Assembly (NCBI RefSeq): GCF_000483125.1
Contig: NZ_KI519553.1
Location: forward strand, 869,137 to 933,136
DNA: 64,000 bases
Origin: Atopobium fossor DSM 15642
Lineage (GTDB): Bacteria; Actinomycetota; Coriobacteriia; Coriobacteriales; Atopobiaceae
Direction of reading: 5' to 3'
Part shown: positions 53,853 through 62,190 of the stretch, one piece after another
Numbering within the stretch: the stretch's first letter is position 1
Layout of the letters: every line of letters starts with the position of its first letter
Notes under the pieces: generated by a model
The model's database searches: none
What the model saw: only the letters and a program-made list of their open reading frames with translations
Told to the model about the DNA's origin: nothing
Translations under genes and position numbers: made by a program

Positions 53853-55421
53853 TTACTTAGCCTTAGCGCCAACGGTGTATACACCAGTGGTGCCAATACC
53901 CTTGAAGTCAGCAATCTTATCCTCGTAGTAAGCGGTGTTAACCTGCTTGTGTACGACAGGATACAAAGGAGCCTGCTCGGCAATGATGTCAAAGCACTGG
54001 TTCCAGAGGTCCTGCTGCTCGGAGCCTTCCTTGGTAACAGCCTTGGCCATGAGGTCCTGAAGCTCCTTGCACTTAGGATCTTCTGCCCACTGGGTGCGCT
54101 TCTGAGTCCATGTATTGTTGCCATAGAACCAGTTCATAAGCAGGTCAGGGTCATTACCAAAGCAGGAAGGATCACCAGGGGCCAAAACGATGTCATAGCT
54201 CTGAGGATCCTGGTCGATTGCAGAGTACATAGCAGAAGACTGATTCTTCTGAATCTCTACGGTAAAGCCAATAGCCTCAAGGTCCTGCTGTACCTGTGCA
54301 GACATAGATACTACAAAGTCAGCATCAGTAGTGGAAAGGGTAATCTTGCCAGGAGTGTAACCAGCCTCAGAAAGAAGTGCCTTAGCCTTGTCTACGTCGT
54401 GGGTATAAACGGTAGCTGCCTTGTGGAAGTTGGCGTGATTCTCGGGGAGATAGCTGCTCAAAGCTGCTGCCTGACCAGAGAAGGTGTTTGCAATCATCTT
54501 GTCTACATCAAGAGCATAGCGGCAAGCCTGGCGTACCTTAACGTTATCAAAGGGAGCCTTGGTTGCGTTCATCATCATAAATACAAGACCAAAGCCCTGA
54601 ACGGTGTCTACCTTAGCGCCAGCAGACTTAATGCCCTCAACATCCTCTGCAGGTACGGACTCCATAATCATGTCCGTGCCCTCATTAAAGGCGGTCTTAC
54701 GAGCGGTAGCGTCTACCTGAACATCCCACTGCATCATACCAGCGCCAGCCTTGAAGTCACCATTGTAGTGCTCGTTAGGCTTAGCGGTAACCTGAACCTC
54801 ACCATCAACCTTGTCATATGCCCAAGGACCAGAACCAATGGGCTTGGTGGTCAGAGTCTCGTCATCCATGGAAGCAGGAACAATACGAACAATAGCAAGA
54901 CGCTGCTTAAGCAAAGAGAATGGATAGGCGGTCTTTACGGTTACTGTGGTGTCATCCTTCTTCTCGATAGAAGCAATGGGAGACAGCATAGGAATGTAAA
55001 TATTGCCCTCAGCAGTGCAGCGCTCAAAAGACTTAACTACGTCATCAGCAGTTACAGGAGTGCCATCAGAGAACTTGGCATCCTTACGAAGAGCAATCTC
55101 AAAGGTAGTGTCATCAACCTTGGTAGGCTCATCCTCAGCTGCAAGCTCCTTGTGTACGGAGTAATCGCTGTAGTCGAAGCCATAAAGGCCTTCTACTACA
55201 TGCCAGTTAGTACCACAGGCCAAAGCAGAAGAAGTGTTGGATGGATGGAAGTTCTTGGTCTTGTATGCGTTAGCAATAGCAATGGTTGCGTCCGTATTTG
55301 CCTTGACTTCTTCGGGCTTCTTCTCGCCACCACAGCCTACCAGGCCGAGGCCCAAGAAGGCGGCAGCAGCAGAAGTTGCGCCAAGGAACGAACGACGAGT
55401 CATACCAGCGTTGTGAAGCAT
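53853..55421 (-). CDS. Solute-binding lipoprotein, SBP family 5, probable sialic acid receptor
   Basis: A 522-residue extracellular lipoprotein. The ATG at 55421 is chosen: GGAG lies 8 bases upstream and a signal sequence follows directly, with MTRRSFLGATSAAAAF and the lipobox LVGC (Cys about 30). TRRSFLG is a twin-arginine motif, so it may be exported folded by Tat. The mature protein has family-5 features, for example VRQACRYALDVDKMIANTFS near residue 300. Family 5 mainly binds peptides, but SatA/SiaE-type members bind sialic acid. Its place at the head of the transporter-nan operon supports that reading. A 424-base spacer with the flavoprotein gene on the other side holds the promoter. Confidence 0.85.
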   Translation of the reverse strand: MLHNAGMTRRSFLGATSAAAAFLGLGLVGCGGEKKPEEVKANTDATIAIANAYKTKNFHPSNTSSALACGTNWHVVEGLYGFDYSDYSVHKELAAEDEPTKVDDTTFEIALRKDAKFSDGTPVTADDVVKSFERCTAEGNIYIPMLSPIASIEKKDDTTVTVKTAYPFSLLKQRLAIVRIVPASMDDETLTTKPIGSGPWAYDKVDGEVQVTAKPNEHYNGDFKAGAGMMQWDVQVDATARKTAFNEGTDMIMESVPAEDVEGIKSAGAKVDTVQGFGLVFMMMNATKAPFDNVKVRQACRYALDVDKMIANTFSGQAAALSSYLPENHANFHKAATVYTHDVDKAKALLSEAGYTPGKITLSTTDADFVVSMSAQVQQDLEAIGFTVEIQKNQSSAMYSAIDQDPQSYDIVLAPGDPSCFGNDPDLLMNWFYGNNTWTQKRTQWAEDPKCKELQDLMAKAVTKEGSEQQDLWNQCFDIIAEQAPLYPVVHKQVNTAYYEDKIADFKGIGTTGVYTVGAKAK

Positions 55422-55845
55422 CTCTCGATCTCCAATCTCGAGTACGACGCGCGAAGCAGTGTGCTGCGCGCATATGTAATACCTTGCAACTTCGTTAATA
55501 GTATTGAGAAATGCCAACTGATACACCAACTATTAGACAAATAATCGCCGAGCGGGCTAAAACATTCGATACATGGTACGAAAAATAAAAATTCTTGACG
55601 AAATAGCACAAATATATTTTGTTTTTCTTACCAAACTGGCATATCACTTTGCGTCAAATTTATGCTTCATGCAGAAGTTGGCTACCAATTACTGTTCATT
55701 GTTTGTGATAAAACAAACGGATACGCAATTATTTTGCGCATAAAAAATCAGCCGAACTCAAACAAAAGATGACTGGTATATCGACCTCAGTATGCATTGT
55801 TACATTACACTATAGCTTGTTTACCCAGTAGATAAAGGATATTTT
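55422..55845. other. Divergent regulatory region between transporter operon and flavoprotein gene
   Basis: A 424-base A+T-rich stretch without a credible gene. It must hold promoters in both directions. I see no pair of boxes good enough to call. An inverted repeat GTTTGT-N6-ACAAAC lies at 55701-55718 and could be an operator or catabolite-type site. No tRNA, riboswitch or terminator is evident. Confidence 0.6.
55701..55718. promoter_or_regulatory. Inverted repeat GTTTGT-N6-ACAAAC (possible operator)
   Basis: A perfect 6-bp dyad with a 6-base spacer sits in the middle of the divergent intergenic region. It could serve both directions. This is based on symmetry and position only. Confidence 0.35.
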
Positions 55846-57537
55846 ATGTATGCAGACACAGCCCCCATTTCTTCTTACGATGTTCTGGTTATAGGATCGG
55901 GCATCGCAGGCTGTACTGCTGCCATATCTGCTGCTCAGGAAGGCGCACACGTAGCCTTGGTAAGTCATGGAGATATTTTTTCTGGCTCGAGTTTTTTTGG
56001 AGGAACCTGGGGCCTTGGTCTGATTGCTCCCGAAAATCCATCTGACGAGAAAGACCTCGAACAAACTATTGCTTCTGTTGGCTGTAAGGTAGTAGACCCA
56101 ACCCTTGTTCATACTCTGGTACATAACATCGAGCCATCTCTTACATGGCTTAAGTATAGCTGTAAATGCCACTTGCGACATGCCAGTACCACTGCCGCAA
56201 TGCAGCGCGATTATATTCCCTGCTTTGATTATAAGCATCGCAGCTGGCACGGCTTGGAACACAATGCGCTACGAGGAGCCTTTAGTTCTTTATTTACAAA
56301 ATATGACATCACTCTTCTGCCCCACCATAGTTTGCTTGACCTTATACAAAAGGACAAGCACATACGCGGTGCACTTATCTACAACTTAGAAAAGCACAGG
56401 CCTGTGGTAATTAGTTGCTCAGCGCTTGTATTGGCAACAGGTGGTTTTGGTGGTCTTTTTCATCCAACTCTTACGCAAAACGACGTTCTTTCTACTGCCC
56501 ACGCCATTGCTCTTAAGCACGGATGCTCTTTGGTAAACGCCGAGTTTATTCAGCTCATGCCTACCATTGTTGCCCCTGTTTATGGCGTTGTTTTTAATGA
56601 AAAAACTTTTAAATATGCTCGGGTAAGTTCGCTTGATGATATGCCTTTATCTCACATAAGCGATGAACTTTTAGATGCGCGTTCCGAGCATGGTCCATTT
56701 TCCTGTCGTTTATCTGACGCAGTACTTGATCTTAGTATTGCTAAACAACCCTTCAATACGGTAAGGGTTCACTATGATATGCCCAATGATATTCCAGAGT
56801 TTATGCAAAGCTATTTTTCATGGTTGCATAAAACTGCTGATATAACAAAGGATAGCGCACTTGATATAAGTATATGGCCCCATGCGTCTAACGGTGGAAT
56901 CTATATTGATAGTCTGGCTCACTGTATAGGTGGTCCAGATGGATTATTTGCTGCAGGCGAAGTATGTGGGGGCATGCATGGTGCCGATCGCCTGGGAGGT
57001 TTATCTAGCGCTAATGCCCTTGTCTTTGGTCGCATTGCAGGAGCATCTGCGGCAACACAGGCACAAAGCGCTCAAGACTCTGTACAAAAATCCTATAGTA
57101 TCCATCTTGATTTCTTACACTCTTTTACACAGGGTCAAGCAACTATACATGCCCAAGACCTAACAGATGACATACGCAGGCTCATGCAACAGTCATGCAT
57201 CCTCAACCGAAATGAAAATCTACTCACTCAAACTGCGCAAAAACTCAGCGAGTTTACTCAAATTACGCGTGATACAACCTACAACTTTAAAGAACTCACC
57301 CAATCTGAACAAACCAAATTTACAGAGCAAACATGGAATGATCAGCTTGCAGCTACCTTTATCCAGCGTAATCTTCTTCTTGAAGCACAAGCACTGATAA
57401 CAGCAGTTCAAGCTCGTAAAGAAAGTCGGGGAAGCCATTATCGTGTGGACTTTCCTTATCAACTACAAGAATATGATGCTATGTATCGCGTCTTTTTGGA
57501 TAGAGATACCTTAATGAGTAGTCGCCTTGAAAAATAA
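55846..57537 (+). CDS. FAD-dependent oxidoreductase, fumarate reductase/NadB-like
   Basis: A 563-residue flavoprotein. The FAD fold starts VLVIGSGIAGCTAAISAAQ at about residue 14, ALVLATGGFGGLFHPT is the second FAD contact (about 197), and GADRLGGLSSANALVFGRIAG (about 382-402) closes the site. It resembles the flavoprotein subunit family of succinate dehydrogenase, fumarate reductase and L-aspartate oxidase. The C-terminal helical region (about 430-550) is diverged. No iron-sulfur or membrane partner gene adjoins it, and nadA/nadC are absent nearby, so it is not simply assigned as NadB. AAAGGA precedes the ATG. It is divergent from the sialic acid transporter operon and followed by a terminator. 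Confidence 0.72.
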   Translation: MYADTAPISSYDVLVIGSGIAGCTAAISAAQEGAHVALVSHGDIFSGSSFFGGTWGLGLIAPENPSDEKDLEQTIASVGCKVVDPTLVHTLVHNIEPSLTWLKYSCKCHLRHASTTAAMQRDYIPCFDYKHRSWHGLEHNALRGAFSSLFTKYDITLLPHHSLLDLIQKDKHIRGALIYNLEKHRPVVISCSALVLATGGFGGLFHPTLTQNDVLSTAHAIALKHGCSLVNAEFIQLMPTIVAPVYGVVFNEKTFKYARVSSLDDMPLSHISDELLDARSEHGPFSCRLSDAVLDLSIAKQPFNTVRVHYDMPNDIPEFMQSYFSWLHKTADITKDSALDISIWPHASNGGIYIDSLAHCIGGPDGLFAAGEVCGGMHGADRLGGLSSANALVFGRIAGASAATQAQSAQDSVQKSYSIHLDFLHSFTQGQATIHAQDLTDDIRRLMQQSCILNRNENLLTQTAQKLSEFTQITRDTTYNFKELTQSEQTKFTEQTWNDQLAATFIQRNLLLEAQALITAVQARKESRGSHYRVDFPYQLQEYDAMYRVFLDRDTLMSSRLEK

Positions 57538-57539
57538 AA

Positions 57540-57582
57540 ATCAACCGCCTTCCTTTAAAAGGTGGAAGGCGGTTCTTTCTTG
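57540..57582. terminator. Terminator between convergent flavoprotein and alcohol dehydrogenase genes
   Basis: AACCGCCTTCC (57543-57553) and GGAAGGCGGTT (57564-57574) form a perfect 11-bp stem with a 10-base loop, followed by CTTTCTT on the plus strand. Confidence 0.8.
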
Positions 57583-57619
57583 ATTTGCACTTGATATGCG
57601 CTTAAATCAATATATCAAT

Positions 57620-58711
57620 CTATGCATGAAATGCTTGACGATAAATGTTAATCAAATCCTGTTGGGAGACATATCGAACATTAGTAGGCGTGCAACGATC
57701 GTGTTGAGCAGCCTCAGCCATAGCAACAAGCTCCTTTTCAAAAGCTGCAGATTCAATACCGCTAAGTTCTGATAAAGATGTCTCCACATCAAGTTCACGA
57801 AGGAACAGCATGATCTTTTCCAACAACGCGTGAGCATCTTGTAGCCCAAGCTCATGTGCAAGCTGATTGTAAGGCTCAGCATAGGTGGAATCACTAATAT
57901 GAAAAGCAATAACGTACGGCATGAGAATAGCAATGAGTCTGCCGTGTGCTACATGGAATCGTCCACCCAAAGCATGCGCCAATGAGTGATTAATGCCCAA
58001 ACCAGCATTAGTAAAAGCAATACCAGCTGCACAGGCTGCCTCCATCATGCGCGCGCGGTTCCTCATAGCCATACCATCGCGATATACAACAGGCAAATCC
58101 TCAAATATCATGCGTAGCACTTTTACAGATAGTGCTTGCGAAAAGGGTGTGGCCTCCGTGCTTACATAAGACTCCAGCGCATGAGATAAAGCATCCAAAC
58201 CAGTATCTACTGTTATGCGAGGAGGAACAGAGCGCGTAAAGTCTGCCTCGAGCAAAGCTCCATCAGGTGCTAAGAAGTCATCTATAAGCGCTATTTTGTT
58301 GGGACCACGTGTAATAATTGCAAAATTAGTAACTTCTGAACCCGTACCTGCTGTAGTTGGAATAGCCAAAAAGTAAGGTCTTTTGAGTCCACGTTCATGA
58401 GCAAAATAAAGAATCGCTTTAGTGGCATCAATACATGAGCCTCCGCCAAAAGAAATAACAAGGTCAGGCTTGACGTCACAAATCATCTCAACGCCCTCAT
58501 CAACCAATTCCTGACTCGGGTCTGGCTTGACGTTTGAATAGACATGACATGCTACACCCTGTGGCAAGTGCTGAGTCATTTTAGCCACCATGCCAGACTT
58601 TGCCAAAAAATCATCCGTAATCACAAGCACGTGAGAGCAGTCAATGGTGCTTAGATGATGAATGGCTTGTGTTCCAAAGAATAGCTCTGTCTTAAGCTTG
58701 AATTCCTTCAT
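57620..58711 (-). CDS. Iron-containing alcohol dehydrogenase (PduQ/EutG-like)
   Basis: A 363-residue group III alcohol dehydrogenase that reduces aldehydes with NADH, regenerating NAD. The nucleotide motif FGGGSCIDATKA is at about residue 88, and TAGTGSEVT at about 125. The metal ligands are intact: Asp and His in DTGLDALSHALE (about 182), His in NHSLAHALGG (about 253) and His in VAHG (about 266). In microcompartment loci this enzyme pairs with an acylating aldehyde dehydrogenase so that NAD and CoA are recycled inside the shell. It lies 77 bases after the MerR gene and is the last gene of this block. No encapsulation peptide is evident at either end. Confidence 0.88.
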   Translation of the reverse strand: MKEFKLKTELFFGTQAIHHLSTIDCSHVLVITDDFLAKSGMVAKMTQHLPQGVACHVYSNVKPDPSQELVDEGVEMICDVKPDLVISFGGGSCIDATKAILYFAHERGLKRPYFLAIPTTAGTGSEVTNFAIITRGPNKIALIDDFLAPDGALLEADFTRSVPPRITVDTGLDALSHALESYVSTEATPFSQALSVKVLRMIFEDLPVVYRDGMAMRNRARMMEAACAAGIAFTNAGLGINHSLAHALGGRFHVAHGRLIAILMPYVIAFHISDSTYAEPYNQLAHELGLQDAHALLEKIMLFLRELDVETSLSELSGIESAAFEKELVAMAEAAQHDRCTPTNVRYVSQQDLINIYRQAFHA

Positions 58712-58788
58712 CGTTTCTCTTCCCTCTTATTACTTCTCTTTTTTGAACTCATCTATGCAAAGACGGTCAAATCTCGTATATAGGCAAC

Positions 58789-59649
58789 TTATTCTTCGTC
58801 AGTTTTAATGGGCACAAGTATTTCGGATACAAAAAGATTCGAGTCATACGTAGTCCAGTAGTCTGTTACAAAGCGCATGTAACAGCCATCTTCTAGGTGA
58901 TACCCTGCGCGCTTGGCAAAAGCATCCATGCGATCGCAGGTCTCGCAAAACTTATTAAATGGACCAATATGATAAGCAGCCAGGTACATGCCGCCTTTTA
59001 CCTGATAGGTATTTTCGGGAGCAATAGGTCGCATGGCTCTCTGAAGTAAGTGCACATCACAAGGGGCGGCATCACAGGATGCCTTACGTGCTTGATCAAG
59101 TGAGCCAAAACGAATGATTACCGGACCAGTAATAGCGTTATCACATTTTTCAACAAACGCAGCAAAGTCTAAACTCACAACTGCTTCTGCATAATTACCT
59201 GTAAAGCGATATGGCATACAAATAAGATCTGCAGAGCTTTTGTACTTCACACCAATGCTAACGGGCTTTACGCTCAACACAAAACTCGCTTCGCTTACCA
59301 GACGATTCCAATCATCCAGTGCTTCTCGCTGCTCGGCAAGCTTACACGCCTCTTGGTCATACTTATCCAAACGCTTTTCAAAACTGCGCATAACTTGACT
59401 GAGGTTTTTGCTCCTAAGCATAGGAGCAATCTCTTTAAGCGAAAAACCAAGCATCCTAAGATAGCGAATGACTGGTAACTTTAGCATGGTCTGCAACGAG
59501 TAATAACGATAGTTATTATCATCCACAAAGTCTGGCTCGAGCAACTTTAGCTTATTGTAATGACGCAGTGTGCGCTGAGAGATACCTCCCATTCGGCTGA
59601 CTTCGCCAATTTGATAAAGTTTCTCCTTCTTATCATTATCAAGACTCAT
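58789..59649 (-). CDS. MerR-family transcriptional regulator
   Basis: A 286-residue regulator. The N-terminal MerR helix-turn-helix (about 10-78) reads YQIGEVSRMGGISQRTLRHY and continues with RYYSLQTMLKL and LGFSLKEIAPML. A dimerisation coiled coil follows (about 85-125), then a C-terminal GyrI-like effector domain (about 130-280) of the type that binds small organic ligands. It overlaps the upstream DUF4125 gene by 4 bases (ATGA), so it is made together with that unit. It most likely controls this microcompartment locus in response to the substrate or its aldehyde. Confidence 0.88.
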   Translation of the reverse strand: MSLDNDKKEKLYQIGEVSRMGGISQRTLRHYNKLKLLEPDFVDDNNYRYYSLQTMLKLPVIRYLRMLGFSLKEIAPMLRSKNLSQVMRSFEKRLDKYDQEACKLAEQREALDDWNRLVSEASFVLSVKPVSIGVKYKSSADLICMPYRFTGNYAEAVVSLDFAAFVEKCDNAITGPVIIRFGSLDQARKASCDAAPCDVHLLQRAMRPIAPENTYQVKGGMYLAAYHIGPFNKFCETCDRMDAFAKRAGYHLEDGCYMRFVTDYWTTYDSNLFVSEILVPIKTDEE

Positions 59650-60374
59650 TGCTTAACCACCTCTACTGCTTGCATTACACGCATCGCAAAGATGTAGGTT
59701 CTAGCGATGGGATTGCATTTGTGACAAGCCATATCGGCAAGTGTATTGACTAAATCAAATAACATACTCAGACGAAACGGTACAAGCTCGGCAATAAAAT
59801 AATCCAGTGAGGAAATCTGATTTGTGAGGGTTGTATCAGGACGAGCATGACCATGTGTTACAGGAAGAATCTCTCCTGCAAAGGTAAGTTGTTGCTTAAG
59901 AATTTGATATATCTCATCAAGAACTTGCTTTTTTACTGGAGACGGCTGCTGTACAACACTTCTTCCCGTGCATTTGTATTCTTGAGGATTACTCAGATAC
60001 ATCATGCGTGCATACTTTTCTTCAATCAGATTTCTACCGTCTTGCTGCGCAAGCTCAAGCGTATGAAGTGCACTAGTAAGTAAAACTTCGGGAAAGGCCA
60101 GGTACTGCGCTGTCCGATACACAAAAAACGAACGAGCGTCATCCTGACATGCAGCTCTACCATCAATATGCTTTACCTGGTCAAACTGTTTCCATTCCAG
60201 TGAAACTGTCTTTTCCAGCGCTGTACGGAACGCTTTGGTTTTGCCAAGTTCATCCAACAAAGCAATCACTTCTGGAATCGTGAAGTAGTCGTTTATTTGA
60301 TGCTGACCAATACAACAATCAGTGCAACTATTGTCACGGTCTTGTGCCGCATAGTGCCTGTCAGATGCCGTCAT
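59646..60374 (-). CDS. DUF4125-family protein of unknown function
   Basis: A 242-residue protein that I place in DUF4125 by overall resemblance. No catalytic site is known. The N-terminus has a Cys cluster (Cys17, Cys20, Cys21 in SCTDCC) and the C-terminus has CHKC (217-220), which together could bind a metal. Other conserved-looking blocks are SLEWKQFDQVKHIDGRAACQDD (about 53-75) and YARMMYLSNPQEY (about 121). The protein appears soluble and mostly helical. It overlaps by 4 bases with both the DUF4037 gene before it and the MerR gene after it, so the three are translated as a unit. Confidence 0.65.
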   Translation of the reverse strand: MTASDRHYAAQDRDNSCTDCCIGQHQINDYFTIPEVIALLDELGKTKAFRTALEKTVSLEWKQFDQVKHIDGRAACQDDARSFFVYRTAQYLAFPEVLLTSALHTLELAQQDGRNLIEEKYARMMYLSNPQEYKCTGRSVVQQPSPVKKQVLDEIYQILKQQLTFAGEILPVTHGHARPDTTLTNQISSLDYFIAELVPFRLSMLFDLVNTLADMACHKCNPIARTYIFAMRVMQAVEVVKQ

Positions 60375-61306
60375 GGACGATACACCCCCTCTGCTAGAGG
60401 GCGCATGCGTAGTTCACTGCTATTAAGTGACTGCCATATGTCACGAGCAGCATCGAGCAAAAAATCTCCCGTCACAGATGTCCATCCCAGCTTTTTAACC
60501 GAGCCAAGCACAACAGCACACAGATATTCAACTTCATGGATATCAAGTTTGTCTATAGGAGATTGTGCAATATGCTGCAGAGATACACAAAGAGAATCAG
60601 GAACACAAGCGTGCTCTACCAATGAGCGAAAAGACCACTTATAGTACGGCATATAGCAACGAGATAACAGATGTAAAACCGCCATAGTGGACCACATAAA
60701 TTCTGTGCGCGCTGCATCTGCAGCTACAAAGTCGACTCGCTTGCTGCAACGCAAAAGATTATATTGTCCTGCCTGCGCCATCTGAGCCATATTAGCTGCA
60801 ATCTTTTTGCGAATAACCACTTCAGGGTAAAACCCCAGGAGCTCTTGACGAATGGAACTAAAAAAGCCCGAGGGATCAAAAAACACTTCACCGCTTACAG
60901 ACATTGCTAACAGCTGCTCGGGAATAGCCAGCCACTCACTATCCGTTTGGGGTGCTCGATCAAGACCAGTAAAAAGTCGATAAAAAGCCTGTGTTTCAAA
61001 AACACCAACGCGCTGTCCTGCAAGCTCACTTTCTTGACGTGTCATACCGTTAAAGGAAGATGGCAATGCTTCATAACGCCGAGTAAATTCATCTTTCCAC
61101 GTAGCATACATACTACGAGGAAGCCATATACAAAAACCTGGTCCAAAATCATGATCACGAGAAAGCTCGTCATCAAAACCTAAACATTCGGATCCAGCAC
61201 CAACAAGTCCAATGGCAATACGATTGGTAATCTCGCAAGGGAGCCCAGCGAGAAGAGTAGACTTATTCGCAGCAAAGTATTGCCTTGATATATCAAGCCC
61301 CTTCAC
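60371..61306 (-). CDS. DUF4037 nucleotidyltransferase-like protein
   Basis: A 311-residue protein. Residues 30-60 show a polymerase-beta-type nucleotidyltransferase signature: Gly38-Ser39, then DELSRDHDFG with Asp51 and Asp53 spaced as the metal-binding DxD. The remainder (about 110-300) is helical and matches my memory of the DUF4037 family. Related folds transfer AMP or another nucleotide to a small molecule or protein, but the target here is unknown. It lies 15 bases after the TPR gene and overlaps DUF4125 by 4 bases. Co-occurrence with an aldehyde-handling microcompartment suggests an accessory role such as cofactor or protein modification; this is inference. Confidence 0.65.
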   Translation of the reverse strand: MKGLDISRQYFAANKSTLLAGLPCEITNRIAIGLVGAGSECLGFDDELSRDHDFGPGFCIWLPRSMYATWKDEFTRRYEALPSSFNGMTRQESELAGQRVGVFETQAFYRLFTGLDRAPQTDSEWLAIPEQLLAMSVSGEVFFDPSGFFSSIRQELLGFYPEVVIRKKIAANMAQMAQAGQYNLLRCSKRVDFVAADAARTEFMWSTMAVLHLLSRCYMPYYKWSFRSLVEHACVPDSLCVSLQHIAQSPIDKLDIHEVEYLCAVVLGSVKKLGWTSVTGDFLLDAARDIWQSLNSSELRMRPLAEGVYRP

Positions 61307-61321
61307 GTCACGCTCCTCTCG

Positions 61322-62107
61322 CTATTCAAACTCCACCATACGCTGCGCTTCATGCATAAGCGCGTCAACTGCTGGTGAAGAACCAAGTTTTTCCTTTAGC
61401 AGCTGAGCTGCCCATTGATAACATGCTCGTGCATGCCTGTACTGTCCTTGTAAATAAGCAATCTTTCCTGCTACAGACAAGGCATAAGGGCGATGAATAT
61501 CCCTTCCACCATTGAGGGTTTCAAAAGTAGTGAGCGCAGGAGCAAGTACTCTTCCTGCTTCAGCTAGACACCCTTCATCTACTAAAGACTGGGCTAGATT
61601 GATAGCGTTTACTGCACGTCGACCTTCAGAGTTAGGAACCTTCTCTAAAAGTTGTGCAGCACGCTTCAATTCTTGTTTTGCTTTTTCAAATTGCCCTAAC
61701 CCTCGGTAAGCACTACTGCGGTTATTGCAAAGAGCACTCAGTTCATATGAATAATCGTACTGTTCAGCAATGAGTTTTTCGGCTTCATCAAACACTTGAA
61801 TTGCCTGGTTATACTTTCCCCAAGCAACGTAAACATCTCCTAGGTTTATAAGTATCCGGGCATACGATAAATCATCTGCATGCTCGTCATTAAGAAGCAA
61901 AAGCGTCTTTTTGTAAAGACGCTCTGCATCTGCAAACTCTCCGCGTACGCGAAAAAGGCTACCAAGCTCATTCGCTGCTGCTATCACCATGATATTATCG
62001 CCCTCAAGCTGAGCGAGATGCAGTTGCTTTTGCAAATAGCCAATCACATCTGCACCTGGCTCGCTAAAGAGTCGATCAAGTTCCTGATAGAAATGTACGG
62101 TTTCCAT
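61322..62107 (-). CDS. Tetratricopeptide-repeat protein
   Basis: A 261-residue soluble protein made of TPR helices. Repeats are visible from about residue 30: NELGSLFRVRGEFADAERLYKK-type units, then LINLGDVYVAWGKYNQAIQVF, LCNNRSSAYRGLGQFEKAKQEL, and two further units ending with KIAYLQGQYRHARACYQWA. TPR proteins act as docking scaffolds. Its place between the aldehyde dehydrogenase and DUF4037 genes suggests that it holds the DUF4037/DUF4125 proteins together or to the shell. An imperfect hairpin lies in the 83-base gap before it. Confidence 0.82.
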   Translation of the reverse strand: METVHFYQELDRLFSEPGADVIGYLQKQLHLAQLEGDNIMVIAAANELGSLFRVRGEFADAERLYKKTLLLLNDEHADDLSYARILINLGDVYVAWGKYNQAIQVFDEAEKLIAEQYDYSYELSALCNNRSSAYRGLGQFEKAKQELKRAAQLLEKVPNSEGRRAVNAINLAQSLVDEGCLAEAGRVLAPALTTFETLNGGRDIHRPYALSVAGKIAYLQGQYRHARACYQWAAQLLKEKLGSSPAVDALMHEAQRMVEFE

Positions 62108-62190
62108 ACGCGATCTTATATACCTTGGTGGTCAGCGATTTTTGTTCGCTGTTCTTTTGCTTACTTATTACGACGCAAGCATCTAAACTA

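Noticed and set aside
53949..55544. 531-codon open frame antisense to the sialic acid binding-protein gene
   Set aside because: It is explained by codon bias of the real gene on the other strand; its product is low in family signals and has no ribosome site.
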